64,000 bases of DNA from Streptomyces morookaense (lineage in GTDB: Bacteria > Actinomycetota > Actinomycetes > Streptomycetales > Streptomycetaceae): NCBI RefSeq assembly GCF_013030945.1, contig NZ_JABBXF010000023.1:62001-126000 (forward strand). The letters run 5' to 3'. Shown one piece after another: positions 58,059 through 64,000 of this stretch; positions within the stretch are counted from its first letter, which is position 1; each line of letters opens with the position of its first letter. The notes beneath the pieces were generated by a model that had not been told where the DNA came from, searched no databases, and worked only from the letters and a program-made list of their open reading frames with translations. A program made the translations under genes and the position numbers.

Positions 58059-58961
58059 CTAACCCCGCACCATCGCCGAGCAATCGCTCGGCACCGCATT
58101 CTCCGGGTCCAGCGCATTGGCCGCCTCATGGAACGCCACCCGGTCGATCGTGCCGATCGCCAGGTGCTCCGAGATGTCCACCGGACACAGATCCTGCAGC
58201 AGCACGTTCCGCACATTCGGCCCGGACAGGAACTGCGTCTCGTACGGCGTGACGACCTCGTCCCACTTGGTGGCGATCACCGTGTAGCGGATGCCGGGCA
58301 GCGTGTCCCCGCCCTCGTTGAGCTTCTGCATGAACGGCGAGCCGACGACCTGGTCCGTCAGGCCGGGTGCGGTCGCGTTGATCATCTTGCGCGCGGCGGG
58401 GCCGATGCCGGGGACGATGTCCATCAGCTTGGCGATGCCGGACAGGGTCGTCCCATGGCTGTTCGGTGCGATGCCGACGATCGCGTTCACCTTGTCGGCG
58501 CCGCCGAGGAACTTCGTGTAGTAGCGCGGCAGCATGCCGCCCTGCGAGTGCCCGACCATGTCGACCTTCGACGCGCCGGTCGCGGCGAGCACCTTGTCGA
58601 CGTAGGCGGCGAGTTGCTCGCCCGACTTCTCGATCGGGCCGAGCCCGTAGAAGACCGGCACGCCGGGGAGCCGGCCGTAGTCGAAGGAGAAGACGCAGTA
58701 GCCGCGGCTGGTGAGGTAGGGGGCGAAGGACCACCAGTTGGTGGAGCCGTTCTCCATGGTGCCGTGCACGAGGACGACGGGGCGCGGGTGCGCGGCGGAC
58801 GGCTTGCAGGAGTAGTCGTTCCAGCCGCTGGTGACGGCCGCGGCGGCGCTGCTCTGCGGGGCTGCCACGGCCTCCGGTGCGGCCACGACGGTCGCCGCCA
58901 GGGCGGCGACGGGCAGCAGGGCACGGAGGGATCTCCAGCGCATCTTCGGGCGCAGCTTCAC
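58059..58961 (-). CDS. secreted alpha/beta-fold lipase or esterase
   Basis: 300 residues from a GTG at 58959-58961 with AAGGAG upstream. Signal peptide: LRPKMRWRSLRALLPVAALA...VAA. The lipase core is PVVLVHGTMENGSTNWWSF, then KVDMVGHSQGGMLPRYY with the GxSxG nucleophile; the acid is probably in VIATKWDEVVTPYET and the His in DISEHLAIGTIDRV. Cysteines in YSCKPS, YCVFS, DLCPVD and SDCSAM can form disulphides. It resembles secreted lipases of Streptomyces. Upstream is a palindrome-containing AT-rich promoter region. Confidence 0.93.
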   Translation of the reverse strand: MKLRPKMRWRSLRALLPVAALAATVVAAPEAVAAPQSSAAAAVTSGWNDYSCKPSAAHPRPVVLVHGTMENGSTNWWSFAPYLTSRGYCVFSFDYGRLPGVPVFYGLGPIEKSGEQLAAYVDKVLAATGASKVDMVGHSQGGMLPRYYTKFLGGADKVNAIVGIAPNSHGTTLSGIAKLMDIVPGIGPAARKMINATAPGLTDQVVGSPFMQKLNEGGDTLPGIRYTVIATKWDEVVTPYETQFLSGPNVRNVLLQDLCPVDISEHLAIGTIDRVAFHEAANALDPENAVPSDCSAMVRG

Positions 58962-59048
58962 AGGGACTCCTTGCGGTGGGGGAATCGGTGGGGAAGGCAT
59001 GGCGGAGCAGCGGAGTGAGACGGCTCACCCTCGTGTGAAAAGTTGGTT

Positions 59049-59068
59049 AACTTACCTGCGAGTAGGTT
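59049..59068. promoter_or_regulatory. operator-like palindrome upstream of the lipase gene
   Basis: AACTTAC-CTGCGA-GTAGGTT has arms that match at 6 of 7 positions. It lies about 90 bp before the lipase start, in an AT-rich segment (AAGTTGGTTAACTT just before it) that probably holds the promoter. TetR proteins of fatty-acid genes use similar sequences in actinobacteria (family knowledge). Confidence 0.45.
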
Positions 59069-59153
59069 GCGGGTGATCTTTGCTTGCGTCAAGGAAAATT
59101 TCGAACTTCCCTTTACTCACCCGACACTTGAACGCCATCTGATTCCGAACGTT

Positions 59154-60239
59154 TCACGCCACCTCGGGCCGGTCCGTGCCGAGGCTCGCCGCGGGCCCCA
59201 CCGCGCCCGGGCCGAAGAGCTCCCGCACCTTGTCGACCGTCTCCTCGATGCGGCGTGCCCGCTCGTCGGCGGGGTCGAAGGTCAGCTGGTGCGCGGCGTG
59301 TCCGGCGTCCGTCAGCCCCTCGGCGCGCAGCGCCACGGCCCGTACCCGCGCCCGCTGCAGACCGAGCGCGTCGTGCAACACATAGGCCGTCGCGGTCAGT
59401 TCGGGCGTGTGCGCGGTCGGCTCGGCGAAGGCCCGCGTGCGGGTGGTGGACGAACCGTCGGCGTAGCGGACGGTGAGTTTCAGGCCACGCGCGACCTGCC
59501 CGCTCTCCCGCAGCCCGGCGCCGAGCCCGTCGGCGAGCGTGAGCAGGGCACGGCGCCGGTACTCCGGGTCCAGCTCGTCGGCGGCGAAGCGGTGTTCCGC
59601 GCCCATCGAACGGGCCTGCGCGGCCGGGCCGACGGGGGTGGGGTCGATGCCGTGCGCCAGTTCGTGGATCCGCCGCCCGGCGGCCGCACCGAGGATGCGC
59701 TGCAGCACGGGCAGCGGCGTGGCGGCGATTCTGCCGACGCTGTCCAGCCCGTAGGTGCACAGCGTGCGGGCGGTGGCGGGCCCGACCCCGTACAGCGCGG
59801 CGGCCGGTTTGCGCGCCAGGAAGGCGGCGGCCGCCCCCGGCCCGGCCGGGACCGTCCGGATGCCCCCGGCCGGCCCGTCCTGGGCGGCCATCCGCGCCAG
59901 CATCGGGTTGGCGCCGATGCCCACCGTGCAGTCGGCCCCGTACCGGGCGAGCGCACGCACCCGCAGCAGTGCGGCGAGTTCCTGCGGGCCGTGGCCGAAA
60001 TACCGCAGGGCGCCGCGCACTTCGGCGAGCGCGGCGTCCGGCGGCAACGCCTGCACCAGCGGTGTCAGCTCGCCGAGCAGCGCGAGCAGCCCGTCGTAGG
60101 CGCCCTCCCCCAGGGCGCCGCCCGCGACGGGGTGGAAGTGGACGTGGAACACGGTGGGGGCCGGCGGCTCCGGTTCGTATACGGCCGGGACCGCGGAGAG
60201 ATGCGTCCTGCCGTGCGTCGCGTGCGTCCTGCCGTTCAT
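59154..60239 (-). CDS. imuB: ImuB-like Y-family polymerase homologue, catalytic residues missing
   Basis: 361 residues, ATG overlapping the dnaE2 stop (ATGA at 60236-60239). The fold order of DinB is kept: a short palm start VFHVHFH (residues 30-36), LPPDAALAEVRGALRYFG (65-82), GIGANPMLARMAA (107-119), helix-hairpin-helix LYGVGPATARTLCTYGL (149-165), and a little-finger domain. The catalytic acids are gone: the position of the first metal Asp is His in HVHFH, the SLDE motif is PPDA, and about 35 residues of the palm/fingers are missing. It therefore probably acts as a clamp- and DnaE2-binding scaffold, as ImuB does in mycobacteria. Confidence 0.85.
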   Translation of the reverse strand: MNGRTHATHGRTHLSAVPAVYEPEPPAPTVFHVHFHPVAGGALGEGAYDGLLALLGELTPLVQALPPDAALAEVRGALRYFGHGPQELAALLRVRALARYGADCTVGIGANPMLARMAAQDGPAGGIRTVPAGPGAAAAFLARKPAAALYGVGPATARTLCTYGLDSVGRIAATPLPVLQRILGAAAGRRIHELAHGIDPTPVGPAAQARSMGAEHRFAADELDPEYRRRALLTLADGLGAGLRESGQVARGLKLTVRYADGSSTTRTRAFAEPTAHTPELTATAYVLHDALGLQRARVRAVALRAEGLTDAGHAAHQLTFDPADERARRIEETVDKVRELFGPGAVGPAASLGTDRPEVA

Positions 60240-63200
60240 CCCGCGCTCCCCGGGCTCGCGTGCCACAACTTGCGCCCGGTGGCCGGGCCTTCGCCCGCGG
60301 GCTGCAGGTCGGACCAGGGGTGCAGGGTGTAGCCGGTGGGCAGTTCGATGCGCCGGCCCGCCGCGGCGTCCGGCTCCGTCGCGAGCGGCCGCGCCAGCTC
60401 CGCGGCCACCGCGTCGAGCCCGCCCGCCGCGCGCAGCCGGGTCAGCTCCCCGAGGTCCCAGGCCGCAGAGCCGACCACGCTGAGGCTGCGGGGGCCGCGG
60501 CGCTGGACGACGCCGCGGACGAGCAGCAGCCAGGAGTGGAAGACGGTGTGCGCGCAGGCCGCGTGGCTGTCGTCGAAGAAGGCGCAGTCGACCAGGCCCG
60601 TGCCGTCGTCGAGGGTGGTGAAGATGACGCGCCGGCCCGACCGCACCGGCGGCGTCTGGGTGGCTGCCTTGGCACCCGCCACCAGCACCGTCTCGCCGTG
60701 CCGCGCCTCGTGCAGCCGGCGGGCCGGGATCGCGCCGAGCTCGGTCAGGAACGCCCGGTGGTCGGACATCAGGTGACGCGAGGTGTCCATGCCGAGCACG
60801 CTCAGCTCGGCGCCGAGCCGTTCGGCCGCGTCGAGGTCGGGCAGGCCGACCGGTTCGGCGCGGGCGCTGTCGACCAGCGTGGGCTGGGCCGGGGACACCG
60901 GGCCGCGCTGCCGCCGGTGCAGCTCCGCGATGTGCAGCAGCAGATCGCGGCGGTTGGTGCCGAAGGCGTCCAACGCGCCGACGCGCGCGAGCCGTTCGGC
61001 GACGGGCCTGCGGGGGCGGCCGCGCTGCCACAGGTCCTGGAGCGAGGTGTACGGGCGCCCCTCGACGATGCGCCGGGTCTCGGCCCCGGTGATGCCCTGC
61101 ACCTCGGAGAGGGCGAGGCGGATGCCGAAGCTGCCGCCCCGGCCATTACCGGACACCAGTTCGATCCGATAGGCGGCGTCCGAGCGGTTCACGTCCAGCG
61201 GCAGGATCGGCACCCCGCGCCGCCGCGCGTCCGCGAGCAACAGCCGCTTGGGGTACATCCCCGGGTCGTGTGTGAGCAGCCCGGCGTAGAAGGCCGCCGG
61301 ATGGTGGGCCTTGAGCCAGGCCGACTGATAGGTCGGCACCGCGAAGGCCACCGCGTGCGCCTTGCAGAACCCGTACGAGCCGAACGCCGCGACGATCTCC
61401 CAGGTGCGCCGCACGACGTCCGCGGTGTACCCGCGGGCGGCCGCGCACTCGGCGAACCAGGCCCGTACCCGGCCGGTCAGTTCGGGGTCCGACAGGGCGC
61501 GCCGGGTCTCGTCCGCGAAGCCGCGGTCGCAGCCGGTCATGATCCGCAGGATCTCGATGATCTGCTCGTGGAAGACGACCACGCCGTACGTCTCGCGCAG
61601 GGTGTCCGCCAGGTCCGGGTGCGGGAAGCGCACGGGCGCGCGGCCGTGCCGGGCCTCGATGAACGGCCGCACCATGTCGGCCGCGACCGGGCCGGGCCGG
61701 AAGAGCGAGATGTCGACGACGAGGTCGTGGAAGGTCGCGGGCTGGAGCCGCCCGATCAGGTCGCGCTGGCCCGGCGACTCGATCTGGAAGCAGCCGAGCG
61801 TCTCGGCGGACCGGATCAGTTCGTACGTGGCCCGGTCCCCCGGCGGCACCTGCGCGGGGTCGTCCAGGTCGGGGCGGCGGCCGGTGGCACGCCCGATCTC
61901 GGCCACCGCATGCGCCATCGCGGACTGCATCCGCACGCCGAGCACGTCGAGTTTGAGCAGGCCGAGCCGTTCGACGTCGTCCTTGTCGAACTGCGCCATC
62001 GCGAACCCCTCGCCGCTGGTCGGCACCACGGGCGTACGGGCCCGCAGCGAGGCGTCCGACAGCAGCACCCCGCACGGGTGCATGGCGACCCCGCGCGGCA
62101 GCGCGTCCAGCGCCTCGACCAGCTCCCACATCCGCCGCCCGTAGCGGGCCGCGTCGATGCCGCGCAGCTCGGGCAGTTCGGCCAGCGCGGCCCGGGCGTC
62201 GCGGGCCCGGATGTGCGGGAAGGCCTTGGCGAGCCGGTCCACCTCGGCCGGGTCCATGCCGAGGGCGGCGCCCACGTCGCGGATCGCGTGCCGCACCCGG
62301 TAGGTCTCGGGCATGGCGACGGTCGCGACCCGGTCCTCGCCGAAGCGGTCGAAGATCGCGCGGTAGACCTCCAGGCGGCGCGCGGACTCCACGTCGATGT
62401 CGATGTCGGGCAGCGCGCGGCGCCGCGGCGACAGGAACCGCTCCATCAGCAGGCCGTGTTCGACGGGGTCGGCGTGCGCGATGCCCAGCAGGTGGTTGAC
62501 GAGGGAGCCCGCGCCGGAGCCGCGGGCGGTGACGCGGATGCCCAGCGCGCGGGTGTCGTCGACGACCTGCGCGACGGTGAGGAAGTACGAGGCGAAGCCG
62601 TGCCCGTCGATGATCCGCAGCTCCTCGTCGAGCCGGTCCCAGTACATGCGGTCGCGGTCGTGGCCGCGCAGCACCAGACCCGCCGCGCAGCGGGAGCGCA
62701 GCACGCGCGCCGCGGTGCGGGGGCCGGCGCCGACGAGGTGCGGCTCGGGGAAGTGGACGGTGCCGAGGCCCAGGTCGTCCTTCGGGTCGACGCGGCACCC
62801 GGCCGCGGTCTCCTCGGTCATGGCCAGCAGCCGGTGCGCCACGTCCCGGCGGAACCCGGCCGCCTCCGCGACCCGCTCGGCGATCCGGCCCATGTCCCGC
62901 GCCCCCTTGAGCCACCGCTCCCCGCTGTCGTGGGCCTCGGGCCGGCGGCGGTCGACGGGCACCAGCCGGCGGGCCGCGTCGAGCACGTCGGCGACGGGGC
63001 CCTGGCCCGGGTCGGCGTAGCGCACGGCGTTGCTCAGCACGGCCCGTACCTTCTGCTCGGCGGCGAACCCGACCGTGCGCGCGGCGAGCCGCAGCGACCC
63101 GGGCCCGGTGCCGGTGCGCCCGTGGCAGACGGCTTCCAGTCGCAGGGCCTCGTCACCGAACACTTCGCGCCAGGGCGCGAGCAGCCGCGCGGCCCGGTCC

Positions 63201-63688
63201 GGCCGCCCGGCGGCGAGCGCCCGCCCGACCTCGGAGTCCGGCCCGAGCAGCACGGTCAGCGGGGCCCGGATCCCGGCGGCGGCCCCGGCGAGGTCGTCCC
63301 AGGCCAGCTCGGGCCGCGCGGTGCCCGCGGTGTGGGCGGCGGAGACCAGCCCGCAGAGAGCGGCCCAGGCGGCCGCGCCGTCGCGGGCGAGGAAGACGGC
63401 GCGGGGCGCGGACTCGTCGACGAAGGCACCGCCGCGGACGGGGGTGCGCGGCCGGGCCGCCTGCGGCTCGTGCCCCCGCACGGCGAGGTCCGCCCCGAAC
63501 AGGGGCCGCACTCCCGCCTTCGCCGCGGCATCGGCGAACCGGACCGCGCCCGCGAGGGTGTCGCGGTCGGTGAGGGCGACCGCGTCCATACCGCGCTCGG
63601 CCGCCCGCACGGCCAGCTGCTCCGGGCGCGTGGCGCCGTACCGCACCGAGAAGCCCGATGCGGTGTGCAGGTGCGTGAACGCTGCCAT
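60236..63688 (-). CDS. dnaE2: error-prone DNA polymerase III alpha, DnaE2
   Basis: 1,150 residues from the ATG at 63686-63688, behind GGAGGTGCG. The PHP domain opens FTHLHTASGFSVRYGATRPEQL; the polymerase catalytic Asp residues are in PDIDIDVE (427-434) and LLKLDVLG (577-584). GCFQIESPGQRDLIGRLQP, VVFHEQIIEILRIMTG and ASAWLKAHHPAAFY-like segments follow, then a C-terminal OB fold (FTTLDDGTGLVDCAFF) and helix-hairpin-helix. It lacks the long C-terminal tail of replicative DnaE1. It performs damage-induced mutagenic synthesis with ImuB. LexA-type boxes lie upstream, so SOS control is likely. Position matches SCO1739 (from memory). Confidence 0.95.
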   Translation of the reverse strand: MAAFTHLHTASGFSVRYGATRPEQLAVRAAERGMDAVALTDRDTLAGAVRFADAAAKAGVRPLFGADLAVRGHEPQAARPRTPVRGGAFVDESAPRAVFLARDGAAAWAALCGLVSAAHTAGTARPELAWDDLAGAAAGIRAPLTVLLGPDSEVGRALAAGRPDRAARLLAPWREVFGDEALRLEAVCHGRTGTGPGSLRLAARTVGFAAEQKVRAVLSNAVRYADPGQGPVADVLDAARRLVPVDRRRPEAHDSGERWLKGARDMGRIAERVAEAAGFRRDVAHRLLAMTEETAAGCRVDPKDDLGLGTVHFPEPHLVGAGPRTAARVLRSRCAAGLVLRGHDRDRMYWDRLDEELRIIDGHGFASYFLTVAQVVDDTRALGIRVTARGSGAGSLVNHLLGIAHADPVEHGLLMERFLSPRRRALPDIDIDVESARRLEVYRAIFDRFGEDRVATVAMPETYRVRHAIRDVGAALGMDPAEVDRLAKAFPHIRARDARAALAELPELRGIDAARYGRRMWELVEALDALPRGVAMHPCGVLLSDASLRARTPVVPTSGEGFAMAQFDKDDVERLGLLKLDVLGVRMQSAMAHAVAEIGRATGRRPDLDDPAQVPPGDRATYELIRSAETLGCFQIESPGQRDLIGRLQPATFHDLVVDISLFRPGPVAADMVRPFIEARHGRAPVRFPHPDLADTLRETYGVVVFHEQIIEILRIMTGCDRGFADETRRALSDPELTGRVRAWFAECAAARGYTADVVRRTWEIVAAFGSYGFCKAHAVAFAVPTYQSAWLKAHHPAAFYAGLLTHDPGMYPKRLLLADARRRGVPILPLDVNRSDAAYRIELVSGNGRGGSFGIRLALSEVQGITGAETRRIVEGRPYTSLQDLWQRGRPRRPVAERLARVGALDAFGTNRRDLLLHIAELHRRQRGPVSPAQPTLVDSARAEPVGLPDLDAAERLGAELSVLGMDTSRHLMSDHRAFLTELGAIPARRLHEARHGETVLVAGAKAATQTPPVRSGRRVIFTTLDDGTGLVDCAFFDDSHAACAHTVFHSWLLLVRGVVQRRGPRSLSVVGSAAWDLGELTRLRAAGGLDAVAAELARPLATEPDAAAGRRIELPTGYTLHPWSDLQPAGEGPATGRKLWHASPGSAG

Positions 63689-63790
63689 CGCACCTCCTGC
63701 GCTGCGCTTGCCGTGCTGTTGTCTGCCGCTCCCCCCTTGGCTGGCCCTGGCTTGTTTTCGACCCTCCTGGGTCCACGATAGACCACTTCT

Positions 63791-63816
63791 CGAATATTCG
63801 TTCGAGTGTGCGTTCG
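63791..63816. promoter_or_regulatory. LexA (SOS) boxes upstream of dnaE2
   Basis: CGAATATTCGTTCG (63791-63804) matches the actinobacterial LexA consensus CGAAC-N4-GTTCG with one mismatch, and CGAGTGTGCGTTCG (63803-63816) overlaps it with two mismatches. They lie about 100-130 bp before the dnaE2 start codon. Confidence 0.75.
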
Positions 63817-63871
63817 AGCGGTCCTCCGTGCCGGATCGCACACGCCCGGCGCCACGCCGCCGGTCACCCCT

Positions 63872-63885
63872 CGAAGATTGGTTCG
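63872..63885. promoter_or_regulatory. second LexA-type box between dnaE2 and the next + strand gene
   Basis: CGAAG-ATTG-GTTCG matches CGAAC-N4-GTTCG with one mismatch. It lies 38 bp before the GTG at 63924 and 184 bp before dnaE2, so it may control the divergent gene, which would then be an SOS gene too. Confidence 0.6.
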
Positions 63886-63923
63886 CGTACACGTCCGGGA
63901 GGGCCCTGCGCTACGGTCCCTCC

Positions 63924-64000
63924 GTGACGCTGAACAGGCGCGACGACGGCCATGACTGGCAGCCGCAGACCTTCATGGCCCGGCTCCCCGAGGACGCCCG
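63924..64000 (+). CDS. start of an unidentified gene (runs off window)
   Basis: From the GTG at 63924 the frame reads MTLNRRDDGHDWQPQTFMAR then LPEDA and continues past the window edge. The segment could be the start of a Crp/Fnr-type regulator (TFMARLPEDA-like openings occur there), but 26 residues are not enough to say. It diverges from dnaE2 with 235 bp between the start codons, and a LexA-type box lies 38 bp upstream. Confidence 0.4.
   Translation, partial: MTLNRRDDGHDWQPQTFMARLPEDA

Noticed and set aside
59969..63781. A 1,270-codon open frame on the + strand opposite dnaE2
   Set aside because: It mirrors the dnaE2 coding region, is Arg/Gly/Pro-rich without any recognisable motif, and has no ribosome site. 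It is a GC-driven shadow frame.
1..64000. CRISPR array, insertion sequence, prophage or rRNA genes
   Set aside because: No regularly spaced repeats, transposase, integrase or rRNA sequence was seen. The dispersed palindromes are too far apart and too variable to be an array.
1..64000. A classical secondary-metabolite cluster (PKS, NRPS or terpene)
   Set aside because: No synthase domains are present. The only specialised candidate is the small protein/oxygenase pair, reported separately.

Overview
The window is high-GC actinobacterial DNA with Streptomyces content. It has two chaplin genes, a SoxR regulator, an F420-type oxidoreductase, a DnaE2 locus with actinobacterial LexA boxes, many secreted hydrolases and many GTG starts. 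Gene order resembles, from memory, the S. coelicolor core interval from about SCO1664 to SCO1740 (chpC/chpH, soxR, hmgA, an SGNH lipase and dnaE2 in that order). It therefore looks like conserved chromosome with accessory insertions at about 28.3-29.9 kb and 41.5-52.3 kb.

Layout. 1-8.9 kb: tail of a housekeeping block (SCO1664-type protein, DUF3090, histidine phosphatase), then CorA, a ferritin-like protein, an LLM-type oxidoreductase, an aldo/keto reductase and a RecD2-like protein whose ATPase motifs look lost. 9-10.3 kb: sporulation surface proteins ChpC (long, sortase-anchored) and ChpH (short). 10.4-14.1 kb: M20 peptidase, tRNA-Leu(GAG), MFS exporter, thin [2Fe-2S] ferredoxin. 14.1-18.7 kb: probable amine-use operon (copper amine oxidase, APC permease, helical protein). 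18.9-25.8 kb: flavin dehydrogenase, DMT transporter, Nudix, MDR reductase with MFS, and a divergent metallo-beta-lactamase-fold gene, with operator-like repeats between the last two. 25.9-31.3 kb: kinase-like phosphotransferase plus acyl-CoA dehydrogenase, and a separate SDR-TetR operon; both carry the same operator. Between them lies a low-GC patch with a broken regulator and three microproteins. 31.5-41.3 kb: alpha/beta hydrolase, SoxR, MaoC/TetR pair, DUF2165, hmgA with a large inverted repeat over its ribosome site, GntR, a Ser/Thr kinase and a secreted SGNH lipase.

41.5-52.3 kb looks like an exopolysaccharide locus: a membrane protein, a CelD/BioF2-type acyltransferase, two GT2 glycosyltransferases, a polysaccharide deacetylase and a 1,226-residue flippase joined to a second polytopic domain, all on the + strand and mostly with overlapping ends. 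It faces a - strand group holding a secreted clan GH-A hydrolase and a coupled pair: an 85-residue small protein and a 194-residue putative Fe(II)/2-oxoglutarate oxygenase. That pair is my best candidate for something undescribed. 52.4-58.9 kb: YtrA-type GntR, AsnB, tandem GNAT protein on a probably leaderless mRNA, fused acyl-CoA carboxyltransferase, DUF402 protein, secreted lipase. 59-64 kb: catalytically dead Y-family polymerase (ImuB-like) overlapping dnaE2, with LexA-type boxes upstream.

A dispersed palindromic repeat (stem GCGCCCC/GGGGCGC followed by a CTGCG/CGCAG arm pair) occurs nine times, always between genes and mostly at 3' ends.
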